Assembly (NCBI RefSeq): GCF_025755255.1
Contig: NZ_JALIEB010000005.1
Location: forward strand, 62,001-126,000
DNA length: 64,000 nucleotides
Direction of reading: 5' to 3'
Source: Roseobacter sinensis
Lineage (GTDB): Bacteria; Pseudomonadota; Alphaproteobacteria; Rhodobacterales; Rhodobacteraceae
Under the pieces are notes generated by a model. It ran no database searches and was not told where the DNA came from. It saw nothing but the letters and a program-made list of their open reading frames with translations. The translations under genes and the position numbers were made by a program. Of this stretch, positions 1-8,006 are shown piece by piece. Within the stretch, counting starts at the first letter, position 1, and each line of letters begins with the position of its first letter.

Positions 1-206
1 CTACGATTTACCGCCAGACCTGCGGTGCTGTTGCCGTGCTGTAGCCCGTTGAACTGGACAAGCCGACCCCGGGCAGGCGGATCGGTCATGATCAGGCTGC
101 GCGCAACCGGGGTCAGGCTGGACCATACGACAAAGCCGCCTTGGGTCTTCCCCGGCCTCCCCATCTGCCACACCGTGACCGAGCGGGCTTGATCGCCTTG
201 GTCCGC
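1..206 (-). other. Unidentified open frame running off the left edge, downstream of tRNA-Ala
   Basis: On the minus strand a frame stays open from just after a TGA at 207-209 to the window edge. It reads like real protein: it contains GRPGKTQGGFVVWSSLTPVA and, further on, a stretch ending NGLQHGNSTAGLAVNR. No convincing start with a ribosome binding site is visible; GTG at 173-171 and ATG at 164-162 are the only early candidates. It lies directly 3' of the tRNA, a common position for integrated elements, but I recognise no integrase motif. It could be the 5' end of a gene, a decayed fragment, or chance. Confidence 0.25.
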
Positions 207-328
207 TCAGGCCTCCCAGAAGCTCGCTGGCGGATCCGACCGCATTTGACGCAGCGGGAGGAGCGGACCGGGCTATTGCGAGAGTCCGGCCAGCGTGGAT
301 CAGAGCGGCCCCGACGATAGGAATAAAA

Positions 329-404
329 TGGTGGAGCCTAGCGGGATCGAACCGCTGACCTCCTGCATGCCATGCAGGCGCTCTCCCAGCTGAGCTAAGG
401 CCCC
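329..404 (-). tRNA. tRNA-Ala (anticodon GGC)
   Basis: Reads on the minus strand as a 76-nt cloverleaf. The acceptor stem begins GGGGCCT, followed by a D-loop TAGCTCAGCTGGGAGAGC, anticodon stem CCTGC/GCAGG around loop ATGGCAT with GGC at its centre, T-arm GGTTCGATCCC and an encoded 3' CCA. The GGC anticodon reads GCC and GCU alanine codons. All arms pair, so identity is clear. It is transcribed away from the FYDLN-protein gene and has its own promoter at 434-462. Confidence 0.95.
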
Positions 405-433
405 ATCGGTGGATGTGGTATCCGGTGCGCCGC

Positions 434-462
434 TGAATAGGCCCAACGCGGGGCGGGATCAA
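434..462 (-). promoter_or_regulatory. Sigma-70 type promoter of tRNA-Ala
   Basis: On the minus strand a -35 box TTGATC (462-457) and a -10 box TATTCA (439-434) are separated by exactly 17 bp. Transcription would begin near 427, about 23 bases before the mature tRNA 5' end. Position, spacing and orientation all fit; no start site has been measured. Confidence 0.55.
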
Positions 463-498
463 GCGTAAAAATCGCCGCCCTCGCGCGTTTTCGACAAA

Positions 499-828
499 TC
501 AGTTGTCGTCGTCTTCCGAGGCGACATCCGCGATCTCTTCCAAGGGCACGCTGTCATCGTCGTCTTCGTCGTCATCGAGCAGATCATCATCCAGATCGAC
601 ATCGACGTCGTCCTCATCGTCGAGCACCACATCGTCATCGTCCGTATTGGCCTTGGCCTTGGCAGAGGCGGCATCCTCGGCATCCGCTGCGATCATGCGG
701 GATTTGCTGAGGTCGATCTCGACAACCTCACCGGTATAGGGGCTGATGATCGGATCGTTGTTCAGATCGTAAAAGCGCTTGCCCGTTGTGGGGCACAGGC
801 GCTTCGTTCCCCATTCTTCCTTGGGCAT
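499..828 (-). CDS. TIGR02300 family FYDLN acid-rich protein
   Basis: A 109-residue protein of unknown function, conserved across alphaproteobacteria. It has the family signature LCPTTGKRFYDLN at residues 11-23 and a YTGE motif near residue 31. The C-terminal half, from about residue 62, is almost entirely Asp/Glu. The N-terminal Cys and Gly/Lys residues resemble half of a zinc-ribbon, but the second metal-binding half is missing, so metal binding is uncertain. The start MPKEEWG was chosen over an upstream ATG at 885 because it matches the family N-terminus and follows AGAGGG. It is divergent from the metallopeptidase at 942. Family assignment is secure; role unknown. Confidence 0.9.
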   Translation of the reverse strand: MPKEEWGTKRLCPTTGKRFYDLNNDPIISPYTGEVVEIDLSKSRMIAADAEDAASAKAKANTDDDDVVLDDEDDVDVDLDDDLLDDDEDDDDSVPLEEIADVASEDDDN

Positions 829-941
829 GAAAAACCCTCTTCTTGATTGCGACTCTTCGTGTAGATGATTCAGCGCAAGTGCCATATGAAGCGGGGGCTG
901 TAAAGGGCTGCCGGAGGCTGGCCCGCTGCCGGAGAGCCGAT

Positions 942-1640
942 ATGCCCGAGTTGATCCTGCCTGGTGATCCGCCGATTCCCCTGACGCTGCGGCGCTCGGG
1001 CCGGGCGCGGCGGATTTCGCTGCGCATCTCGCAGCTCGACGGGCGGGTCACGCTGACGCTGCCAAAGGGCGTGCCCGAGCGTGAGGCGCTGGGGTTCGCA
1101 CGCGAGAAGGAGAGCTGGATCCGCGGGCATCTGGCGGCGCGCGGCGCGGATGTGATCGTCGGTCTGGGTACGGCGCTGCCGGTGGGCGGCCAGCTGCATG
1201 AGGTGGTTCCGACCACTGGGCGCAAGGTGGTCTTTGAACCGGGGCGTGTGGCCGTACCCGGCGCGCCCGATCGGGTGGGGCGGCGGCTTGTGGGTCATCT
1301 CAAGACGCTCGCACGGGCCCGGCTGGCAGAGGCCTCCGACACCTACGCCGCGCGACTCGGCAAGCCCTATTCGGCGATCACGCTGCGGGACGCGCGGTCG
1401 CGCTGGGGGTCCTGCACCGCTGAGGGGCGGCTGATGTACTCCTGGCGGCTGATTCTCGCGCCGCCTGAGGTGCTCGACTATGTGGTCGCGCATGAGGTGG
1501 CGCATCTGGCGGAGATGAACCACTCAGCGGCCTTTTGGGCGCAGGTGACCCGGATTCACGGGGATTACGCTGAGCCGCGCAACTGGTTGCGGCGCAACGG
1601 CAGTGATCTGCACCGGTATCGCTTCGAGCGCTCTGCTTGA
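942..1640 (+). CDS. YgjP-like (M48/DUF45) zinc metallopeptidase
   Basis: A 232-residue protein of the YgjP/DUF45 family, a cytosolic relative of SprT and WLM metallopeptidases. The signature RWGSC lies at residues 154-158, and the zinc site HEVAH at 184-188 is followed by His194 (MNHS) as likely third ligand; Glu185 would be catalytic. There is no signal peptide or membrane segment. The start was placed at 942 because GGAGAG sits eight bases upstream and the 33 residues encoded before it look non-coding. Substrates of this family are not well established, so only the catalytic class is predicted. Confidence 0.88.
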   Translation: MPELILPGDPPIPLTLRRSGRARRISLRISQLDGRVTLTLPKGVPEREALGFAREKESWIRGHLAARGADVIVGLGTALPVGGQLHEVVPTTGRKVVFEPGRVAVPGAPDRVGRRLVGHLKTLARARLAEASDTYAARLGKPYSAITLRDARSRWGSCTAEGRLMYSWRLILAPPEVLDYVVAHEVAHLAEMNHSAAFWAQVTRIHGDYAEPRNWLRRNGSDLHRYRFERSA

Positions 1641-1685
1641 GGGGAGCGCCTTGACGGCCTCGTCATTTGTGATCACAGATGTTCC

Positions 1686-2336
1686 ATGATCCTGAATCCG
1701 CGCCCCGCCGAAGCCACGAGTGCTGCGCATGACCGCGTCTACCGGGCGCTGCGCGGGCGGATCATGCAGGGGGATCTGCCACCGGGCGAGAGCCTGACTT
1801 TGCGCGGGATCGGGCGGGACTTCGATGTCTCGATGACACCTGCGCGCGAGGCCGTTCGGCGGTTGGTGGCGGAAGGCGCGCTGACAATGTCGAGCTCAGG
1901 GCGGGTCTCAACGCCTGAGCTCAGCAACGAGCGAATCGAGGAACTGGCGGCGCTGCGCGCGTTGATCGAGGTGGAACTGGCCAGCCGCGCCTTGCCGCGC
2001 GCGCATATGGCCCTGATCGAGCGGATGCAGACGATCAACGCCACCATCGCCGAAGCGGTCGCGCATCGCGATGCGGCCCGCTACATCCGGACCAATCTGG
2101 AGTTTCACCGCACCCTCTACCTTCGGGCGCAGGCGCCGGCGATGCTGGCCATGGCGGAAACGGTCTGGTTGCAAATGGGTCCGACCATGCGGGCGCTCTA
2201 TGGGCGGCTACGCAAGACCGAACCGCCGCAGTTTCACCGCCTGATCATCGCCGCCCTGCGCGCCGGCGACGAACCGGGCCTGCGCCTCGCCGTGCGATCG
2301 GATGTGACGCAAGGCCTGCGCATGTTGGCGAGCTGA
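1686..2336 (+). CDS. GntR family transcriptional regulator (FCD domain)
   Basis: A 216-residue one-component regulator. Residues about 14-72 form a winged helix with the GntR pattern (RVYRALRGRIMQGDLPPGE, then LRGIGRDFDVSMTPAREAVRRL). Residues about 80-210 form the helical FCD effector domain, with a plausible metal-ligand set including the His in LEFHRTLY. FadR-type members usually respond to carboxylic acids or sugar acids. No target operon adjoins it: the neighbours are a metallopeptidase upstream and an acetyltransferase 150 bp downstream. The regulated pathway therefore cannot be named. Confidence 0.9.
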   Translation: MILNPRPAEATSAAHDRVYRALRGRIMQGDLPPGESLTLRGIGRDFDVSMTPAREAVRRLVAEGALTMSSSGRVSTPELSNERIEELAALRALIEVELASRALPRAHMALIERMQTINATIAEAVAHRDAARYIRTNLEFHRTLYLRAQAPAMLAMAETVWLQMGPTMRALYGRLRKTEPPQFHRLIIAALRAGDEPGLRLAVRSDVTQGLRMLAS

Positions 2337-2488
2337 TCTTTACCATACGACCAACGCCCCATTGAATTTTTCTACTTTATGTAGAATTTTACCCAAATTC
2401 GGCCCATTCGAGGACACAGTTTCCTGTTCTGACTGGGGCGAGCACACTGGGAACGGGGGTTTGTGTCTTGTAAGTGGTTCAGATTGAG

Positions 2489-2965
2489 ATGAAACATCCT
2501 GTTTTCAACGGAGAGGTCCGCCCCGCGGGCCACGACGACCTTTCGACTGTTTTGCACATGGTGGCCGCATTGGCCGCTTATCACGGCGATGTCGCCACAG
2601 TGACCGCCGACCAGCTTTCGTGCTATATCGAAGGCGCCGACCCTTGGGTCCGCATCCTCTTGGCCGAGGAGCACGGCCGTGCGCTTGGCTATGTGGCGCT
2701 GACGCCCTGGTCGCAGATGCAGTTCGGCCTGCGCGGCATGGATATGCACCACCTTTTTGTCGAGCCAGAAGCCCGGAACCGCGGCGTGGGGCGCGCCCTG
2801 ATTGCGGCGAGCGAACGGGCCGCGCGCGATGCGGGCTGTCACTATTTGTCTGTCGGCACACATCCGGAGAATCGCCTGGCGCAGGACATCTATCGCGGGA
2901 TGGGGTTCGAGCAACTCGACCCGCCCGGCCCGCGCTTTCGCATCGCGCTTGCTTCGGCGTCCTGA
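2489..2965 (+). CDS. GNAT family N-acetyltransferase
   Basis: A 158-residue single-domain GNAT acetyltransferase that would move an acetyl group from acetyl-CoA to an unknown amine. The pyrophosphate-binding loop RNRGVGRAL is at residues 96-104, preceded by the beta-4 strand MDMHHLFVEPEA. The C-terminal YRGMGFEQ pattern is typical of the fold. An in-frame GTG at 2474 is an alternative start; neither start has a strong ribosome binding site, and ATG was preferred. It stands alone between a GntR regulator and the convergent accA, with only 2 bp separating the two stop codons. Confidence 0.85.
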   Translation: MKHPVFNGEVRPAGHDDLSTVLHMVAALAAYHGDVATVTADQLSCYIEGADPWVRILLAEEHGRALGYVALTPWSQMQFGLRGMDMHHLFVEPEARNRGVGRALIAASERAARDAGCHYLSVGTHPENRLAQDIYRGMGFEQLDPPGPRFRIALASAS

Positions 2966-2967
2966 GG

Positions 2968-3930
2968 TCAGGCCGCGAGGCCGATTCCGCCGATTTCAAT
3001 GAATTTCGCCCGGCGGTCCGAGACAAGCGTCTGCGGGTCCTTACCCTCGAGGTCGTCCAGCATGCCTTCGAGGGCGCGGCCGACGGCGGAATAGGCAGCG
3101 GAGGGGTCGCGGTGTGCGCCGCCCAAGGGTTCGGCGATGATGCGGTCGATCACGCCGAGTTGCTTGAGGTCTTCGGCGGTCAGCCGCAAGGCCTCGGCTG
3201 CTTCGCGCATCTTTTCGGCGTCCTTCCAGAGGATCGAGGCGCAGCCTTCCGGGCTGATCACCGAATAGACCGAGTGCTCCAGCATCGCCACGCGGTTGGC
3301 CGTGGCAAAGGCCACGGCCCCGCCCGAGCCACCCTCGCCGATGATCACCGAGACCAGCGGGACACCGATCTGCAGACATTTTTCAGTGGCGCGCGCGATG
3401 GCTTCGGACTGTCCGCGTTCTTCGGCGCCCTTGCCGGGGTAGGCGCCCGGTGTGTCGACGAGCGTGATCACCGGCAGGTTGAAGCGATGCGCGATGTCCA
3501 TCAGCCGGATGGCCTTGCGGTAGCCTTCGGGGCGCGCCATCCCGAAGTTCCGCTCGATCCGCGATTTGGTATCGTTGCCCTTCTCATGGCCGATCACCAT
3601 GACGGGGCGATCGTTCAACCGCGCAAGCCCGCCCATGACCGCGTGGTCGTCGGCGAAGTTCCGGTCGCCTGCCAGCGGCGTGTAATCGGTAAAGAGCGCA
3701 TCCACGTAGTCCTCGCAATGTGGCCGTTCCGGGTGCCGCGCGACCTGGCATTTGCGCCAGGGGGTGAGCGACTTGTAAAGATCCTGCAACATCGCCTTGG
3801 CCTTGACGTCGAGGGCCGCGGCCTCTTCGGTCACATCCATTTCCTCGTTGGCGCGGGCCAGGGCGCGTAACTCTTCCGCCTTGCCTTCGATCTCGGCCAG
3901 CGGTTTTTCGAAATCCATGTATTGGGTCAT
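2968..3930 (-). CDS. accA: Acetyl-CoA carboxylase carboxyltransferase subunit alpha
   Basis: A 320-residue AccA, the normal family length. With AccD it moves the carboxyl group from biotin on AccB to acetyl-CoA, giving malonyl-CoA for fatty acid synthesis. The N-terminal dimerisation segment [15 protein letters not shown] is at 7-21. The oxyanion-hole region has [19 protein letters not shown] (157-175) and GEGGSGGA (198-205), followed by [19 protein letters not shown]. The start [10 protein letters not shown] was chosen because it matches family N-termini. The gene stands alone on the minus strand, convergent with the GNAT gene. Confidence 0.97.
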   Translation of the reverse strand: MTQYMDFEKPLAEIEGKAEELRALARANEEMDVTEEAAALDVKAKAMLQDLYKSLTPWRKCQVARHPERPHCEDYVDALFTDYTPLAGDRNFADDHAVMGGLARLNDRPVMVIGHEKGNDTKSRIERNFGMARPEGYRKAIRLMDIAHRFNLPVITLVDTPGAYPGKGAEERGQSEAIARATEKCLQIGVPLVSVIIGEGGSGGAVAFATANRVAMLEHSVYSVISPEGCASILWKDAEKMREAAEALRLTAEDLKQLGVIDRIIAEPLGGAHRDPSAAYSAVGRALEGMLDDLEGKDPQTLVSDRRAKFIEIGGIGLAA

Positions 3931-3994
3931 GGGCGCTCTTATCGTTGGTGACCTCCGTTGTATGACGGGCCTCGCGGGGCAATGCAACGACGCG

Positions 3995-4591
3995 TTACCT
4001 GGGCCAGAGCACAGGATAGAGCGAGGCGATGAGCAGGGCGGCCATGGTCCGGTTGAACACCCGCAGGCGGCGCGGGTTGGTCAGCACCCGGGCGAGCTGT
4101 TGTCCGAGTACGGTCCAGGCCGTAATCGCAGGCAGGTTCACACTGGCGAAGATCACCGCAACGAGCGCGAAGGCGGCGAGCGTCTGGCTGGGCGCGTAGA
4201 CCGAGAGCGCGGTCAGCGCCATGGCCCAGGCCTTGGGGTTGACCCATTGGAACGCAGCGGCCTGCAGGAAGGTCATCGGGCGCCCCTTGCCCGCGTCGCC
4301 GCGGATCGGGGCCGCGGTGGCGATCTTCCAGGCGAGATAGCTCAGGTAAAGCACCGAGATCACCTTCAGGACCGTGTAGCTCACCGGGTAGCTCTCGAAC
4401 ACCTGCGCCAACCCTGCGCCCACCAAGACGATCATCAGGCCGAAGCCTACCGAGATGCCGAGCATATGCGGGATCGAGCGGCTGAAGCCGTAATTGGCGC
4501 CTGAGGCCATGAGCATGAGGTTGTTGGGTCCGGGTGTTGCGGAGGTGACCAGCGCGAAGAGGACAAGGGCGGTAAGAAGCTCGACTGACAT
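3995..4591 (-). CDS. LysE/RhtB family amino acid exporter
   Basis: A 198-residue inner-membrane protein with about five to six hydrophobic segments. It carries the LysE/RhtB N-terminal signature [17 protein letters not shown] near residues 19-35 and the conserved [16 protein letters not shown] segment in the middle. This family exports amino acids or homoserine lactone-like compounds; the substrate cannot be read from sequence. It is divergently transcribed from an Lrp/AsnC regulator that starts at 4664, the standard arrangement in which the regulator switches on the exporter when the amino acid accumulates. Confidence 0.92.
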   Translation of the reverse strand: MSVELLTALVLFALVTSATPGPNNLMLMASGANYGFSRSIPHMLGISVGFGLMIVLVGAGLAQVFESYPVSYTVLKVISVLYLSYLAWKIATAAPIRGDAGKGRPMTFLQAAAFQWVNPKAWAMALTALSVYAPSQTLAAFALVAVIFASVNLPAITAWTVLGQQLARVLTNPRRLRVFNRTMAALLIASLYPVLWPR

Positions 4592-4663
4592 GGCGCAATG
4601 ATTGCGTAGAAATGGAGGCTATAAATTGCGTTCTCCCGCGGGTTCAGAGTAAATCTGCAATCT

Positions 4664-5116
4664 ATGGGTAATATTGATGAGAAATCCGAACGAATATTGC
4701 GGGAGCTTACACGTGATGGCCGTATCAGCAACCTCGAACTGGCCGAGCGGGTGGGGCTGTCGCCCTCGGCCTGCTTGCGCCGGGTGCAGGAGTTGGAGCG
4801 GTCGGGTGTGATCCGGGGCTATCGCGCCGTGCTTGATCCGATAAAGCGCGGTATCGGCTTCACGGCCTATATCACCGTGGGGCTGAGCGACCATTCGAAG
4901 GCCTCGCAGGAGGCGTTCGAGCGGGCGATCTCGAGGGCGCCGGAGGTGGTGGAGTGCCACAACATCACTGGAGCAACCGAGTATCTGTTGCGGGTGGAAT
5001 GCGCCGATCTGCCGAGCTACAAGCGATTTCACACGGACAACCTTGGGGCGTTGCCGCAAGTGAATGCGATCACCTCTTATGTGGTGATGGGGTCGCCCAA
5101 GGACGCGCGGGCGTAA
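4664..5116 (+). CDS. Lrp/AsnC family transcriptional regulator
   Basis: A 150-residue regulator. The N-terminal helix-turn-helix (about residues 4-60) contains LTRDGRISNLELAERVGLSPSACLRRVQELERSGVI. The C-terminal RAM/AsnC ligand-binding domain (about 66-145) contains VVECHNITGATEYLLRVECADL. Ligands in this family are usually amino acids. It is divergent from the LysE-type exporter with a 72-bp shared promoter region, so that exporter is the likely target. The start at 4664 gives the usual family N-terminus. Confidence 0.93.
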   Translation: MGNIDEKSERILRELTRDGRISNLELAERVGLSPSACLRRVQELERSGVIRGYRAVLDPIKRGIGFTAYITVGLSDHSKASQEAFERAISRAPEVVECHNITGATEYLLRVECADLPSYKRFHTDNLGALPQVNAITSYVVMGSPKDARA

Positions 5117-5126
5117 GTGCTTCGGT

Positions 5127-5180
5127 GGTGCGCCAGAAGAGTTTCATGCCTCCGGCGGGGATATTTGGAGCCAGAAGAAG
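5127..5180 (+). repeat. 54-bp dispersed intergenic repeat, copy A
   Basis: A 54-base sequence with core CATGCCTCCGGCGGGGATAT, flanked by GGTGCGCCAGAA on the left and AGCCAGAAGAAG on the right. A closely matching copy lies in the opposite orientation at 34214-34267, differing at only about six positions. Both copies are intergenic, each starting shortly after a stop codon. The function is unknown. Confidence 0.8.
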
Positions 5181-5196
5181 TCCCAGTGCTTAGGTC

Positions 5197-5667
5197 CTAG
5201 TCGGTGGCAGCTGCGGCGATTGCGGCGAAGCGGCTGTCGAGCTCTTCAGCCAGGGTTGCGAGTTCCGGGCCAGCTTCGTCCATGTAGGGTGAATAGACAA
5301 AGCTGGGGGTCTTGTACGAGAGCGTTGCCGTGCCGTCCGGCTCTTCGGTGACGTAGAAGCGGACGGGCGCTTCGATCATCGCGGCGGTGGAGAGGGCGAG
5401 GACCTTCACCGCGAAGTCGTTGTTGAAGACGCCGACGACACGATTTTCGGGGATGGTGATGCCGCGGGCGCGGGCCGCCCCTGTGGGCCCGGCCTGAGTA
5501 ACGACCCCCATCCCGTTGGCCTTGACGGCGGCCTTCAGGTCGTCGAGCAGCGTTGCGTGCGGTTTCTGCGTTGGAATGACGACCCATCCGTCGCGGGGCG
5601 TGATGGACTGCGCGGCAAGGGTGGTCGCGCAGAGCAGCGTGAGGCAAAGGGTGAGGATCGGTTTCAT
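5197..5667 (-). CDS. Exported DUF302 domain protein
   Basis: A 156-residue protein with a cleavable signal peptide (residues 1 to about 19, LTLCLTLLCATTLAA), so probably periplasmic. The remainder is a DUF302 domain: IPTQKPHATLLDDLKAAVKA, a PENRVVGVFNNDFAVKVL strand and VRFYVTEEPDGTATLSYKTPS. DUF302 proteins have no settled biochemical role. The start was set at the Met that gives a clean signal sequence, rather than at the upstream ATG at 5721. It lies between the 54-bp repeat and mcl1 with no clear partner gene. Confidence 0.85.
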   Translation of the reverse strand: MKPILTLCLTLLCATTLAAQSITPRDGWVVIPTQKPHATLLDDLKAAVKANGMGVVTQAGPTGAARARGITIPENRVVGVFNNDFAVKVLALSTAAMIEAPVRFYVTEEPDGTATLSYKTPSFVYSPYMDEAGPELATLAEELDSRFAAIAAAATD

Positions 5668-5733
5668 GACGGGCTCCCGGATGGTTTGGCCCATAGGGTC
5701 AAACGGCGGGCGCCTTGCCAAGTCACGAGCGCG

Positions 5734-6690
5734 TCAGCCGGCGATCATTTCCGACTGGCGCACGATGACCTCGGCCTGCTTGATCGACGCGATATCGACG
5801 AGGCGGCCCTTGTAGACGGTCGCACCTTCGCCTTTCGCCTTGGCTTCCTCCATGGCGGCGAGGATCTCACGCGCCTCGGCGACGGCCTCGTCAGAGGGCG
5901 TGAAGACCTCGTTGGCGAGGGTCACCTGTTTGGGATGGATGGCCCATTTGCCGACCATGCCGAGGGTGGCGGAGCGGCGGGCCTGGGCGCGGAAGCCCTC
6001 GTCGTCGGAGAAGTCGCCAAAGGGCCCGTCGACCGGCAGCACGCCGTGCGTGCGGCAGGCCGCAACGATGGCGGCTTGCGCCCAGTGCCAGGGGTCGGAC
6101 CAGTGTTTCTGGCCTTCGCGGATCATGTAGTAGTTTTCCTGCGTGCCGCCGATACCGGTGGTTTGCATCCCCATGGAGGCGGCGAAATCGGCGGCGCCAA
6201 GGCTCATGGCCGCCATGCGCGGAGAACTTGCGGCGATCTCTTCCACATGGGCAATCCCGGCAGCGGATTCGATGATCACTTCGAAAGTGATTTTCTTCGA
6301 CCGCCCCTTGGCGGCTTCTATGGCGGTGACCAGCGCGTCGACGGCATAGACATCTGCCGCGCAGCCCACTTTCGGGATCATGATCTGGTCGAGCCGGTCG
6401 CCCGTCTGCTCCATCAGGTCCACCACATCACGGTACCAGTAGGGCGTGTCGAGCCCGTTGATGCGCACCGACAGCGCCTTGGAGCCCCAGTCGATGTCGG
6501 ATATGGCGGCGATGATATTGGTGCGCGCGCTGTCCTTGTCGGAGGGCGCGACGCTGTCTTCTAGATCAAGGTTGATCACATCCGCGGCAGAAGCAGCCAT
6601 CTTCTCGAAGATCGCGGGGCGCGAGCCGGGACCGAAGAGCTGGCATCGGTTGGGACGGGCCGGAGGGCTGGGCTGGATGCGGAAACTCAT
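5734..6690 (-). CDS. mcl1: L-malyl-CoA / beta-methylmalyl-CoA lyase
   Basis: A 318-residue CitE-like TIM-barrel lyase, the same length as Mcl1 of Rhodobacter sphaeroides. It reversibly cleaves L-malyl-CoA to glyoxylate plus acetyl-CoA and beta-methylmalyl-CoA to glyoxylate plus propionyl-CoA, reactions of the ethylmalonyl-CoA pathway. Visible family motifs are LFGPGSRPAIFEKMAASAAD, VINLDLEDSVAP (about 38-49), a metal-binding Glu in FEVIIESAAGI, and GKWAIHPKQV. A thioesterase paralogue (Mcl2 type) is possible but less likely from the N-terminus RIQPSPPARPNRCQLFGPGS. The start is 6690, with the other strand's dgcN 251 bp away. Confidence 0.9.
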   Translation of the reverse strand: MSFRIQPSPPARPNRCQLFGPGSRPAIFEKMAASAADVINLDLEDSVAPSDKDSARTNIIAAISDIDWGSKALSVRINGLDTPYWYRDVVDLMEQTGDRLDQIMIPKVGCAADVYAVDALVTAIEAAKGRSKKITFEVIIESAAGIAHVEEIAASSPRMAAMSLGAADFAASMGMQTTGIGGTQENYYMIREGQKHWSDPWHWAQAAIVAACRTHGVLPVDGPFGDFSDDEGFRAQARRSATLGMVGKWAIHPKQVTLANEVFTPSDEAVAEAREILAAMEEAKAKGEGATVYKGRLVDIASIKQAEVIVRQSEMIAG

Positions 6691-6743
6691 GAGCGACCTT
6701 AGGGTAATAAAGTTACAATTGCGTTGGTGGTGTTGGTATGAAA

Positions 6744-6775
6744 TTGCGCAAGATGCTGCAAGCGCATTTTGCAGC
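6744..6775. promoter_or_regulatory. Cluster of short palindromes between mcl1 and dgcN
   Basis: In the 251-bp divergent intergenic region there is a perfect octamer palindrome TTGCGCAA (6744-6751). Next to it is an inverted repeat GCTGCAA / TTGCAGC (6755-6761 and 6769-6775). These resemble the TGCAA-rich sites bound by RamB/PccR-type regulators of acyl-CoA metabolism, but no such regulator is encoded in this window. This is a candidate operator only. Confidence 0.3.
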
Positions 6776-6941
6776 TGCAGCATGGGATTCGCCAGAGCTT
6801 CCGTTAAGGCCTGCTGAATTCTTCGCCAATTACCGCCCATTATCGAAGAATCTTGCGTCAAAGGGGCGTAACCGACTTCATTCGAGATGTCTTTGCAGGT
6901 CAAAGAGAGGAAGTTGCAGCGCAGTTAACGGAGGCTTCCCC

Positions 6942-7943
6942 ATGATTCAGACCCCTTACCTCTTGTTCCTCGGCGACGCGCCGGATCAGCTGGCCGCGAA
7001 GGTTGCGCAGGGCATCAAGGATTGGCGCCCAGAGAATGCAGTTGGTCAGTTCCGCCTGCCCGGTTGTGGCGCGGACATGGGTCTGACCGATATGTCGCTG
7101 GAGGAAGGGCTTGCCGCCGGAGCCAAGACGCTGGTGATCGGCGTTGCGAACCGTGGCGGGGTGATCTCTGCCGAGTGGAAGGTCGTGCTCGTCAAGGCGT
7201 TGCAGATGGGGTACGACCTTGCCGCGGGCCTGCACAACCTTCTGCGCAACGAAGACGAGCTTCAAGCGGCCTCGAAAGTGCACGGGGGCACGCTGCATGA
7301 CGTGCGCGTGCCGACCGTCGCTTATCCGATTGCCAACGGAAAGAAACGCAGCGGCAAACGTGCCTTGGCGATTGGTACGGATTGCTCCTGCGGCAAGATG
7401 TATACGGCGATGTCGATGGATGCCGAGATGGTCAAGCGGGGGCTGAAGTCGGACTTCCGCGCGACCGGTCAGACCGGCATTCTGATCACCGGCAAGGGTG
7501 TGCCGCTCGACGCGGTGATTGCCGACTTCATGGCGGGCGCGGTCGAGTATCTGACGCCCGACAACGACGATGATCACTGGGACCATATCGAGGGGCAGGG
7601 AAGCCTGTTCCACGTGTCGTATTCGGGCGTGACCATGGCGCTGATCCATGGCGGGCAGCCGGATGCGCTGATCCTCTGTCACGAGCCGACGCGGACCCAT
7701 ATGCGCGGCTTGCCGCATTACGGGCTGCCGACGCTCGAGACGTTGCGGGACACGGCGCTGCCGATCGCACAGGTCGCCAACCCGGCCTGTTACGTGGCCG
7801 GTGTCTCGGTGAACACCAAGGCGCTGGAGGAGGCGGCGGCGCGGGCCTGCTTGCAGGAGATCGAGGACCGCATGGGCCTGCCTACAACCGACCCGTTCCG
7901 CTTTGGCGCGGGCAAGCTGGTGGATGCGCTGCTCGAGATCTGA
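6942..7943 (+). CDS. dgcN: DUF1611 protein, DgcN-like D-glutamate N-acetyltransferase
   Basis: A 333-residue DUF1611 protein. The family has a Rossmann-like N-terminal domain (to about residue 125) and a C-terminal P-loop-type domain, here with IGTDCSCGKM at 144-153. In marine bacteria DgcN acetylates D-glutamate with acetyl-CoA, and its partner DgcA converts the product to the L-form; the epimerase that follows 63 bp downstream makes that pair. GGAGG lies eight bases before the ATG, so the start is firm, and 204 upstream in-frame bases are non-coding. The specific substrate is inferred from the pairing, not seen in the sequence. Confidence 0.8.
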   Translation: MIQTPYLLFLGDAPDQLAAKVAQGIKDWRPENAVGQFRLPGCGADMGLTDMSLEEGLAAGAKTLVIGVANRGGVISAEWKVVLVKALQMGYDLAAGLHNLLRNEDELQAASKVHGGTLHDVRVPTVAYPIANGKKRSGKRALAIGTDCSCGKMYTAMSMDAEMVKRGLKSDFRATGQTGILITGKGVPLDAVIADFMAGAVEYLTPDNDDDHWDHIEGQGSLFHVSYSGVTMALIHGGQPDALILCHEPTRTHMRGLPHYGLPTLETLRDTALPIAQVANPACYVAGVSVNTKALEEAAARACLQEIEDRMGLPTTDPFRFGAGKLVDALLEI

Positions 7944-8006
7944 GAGCGGCGGGACAGTGGCTGGGGCTGGTGCCGTGAGTATTTGAAGACGGGTGAAGGA
8001 GAGCGC

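Noticed and set aside
503-739. Ser-rich plus-strand and Met/Thr-rich minus-strand frames over the FYDLN gene
   Set aside because: Products of the GAC/GAT repeat in the acidic tail read in other frames.
7977-7993. A possible third copy of the 54-bp repeat
   Set aside because: Only a short stretch (TATTTGAAGA) is similar; too degenerate to call as a copy.
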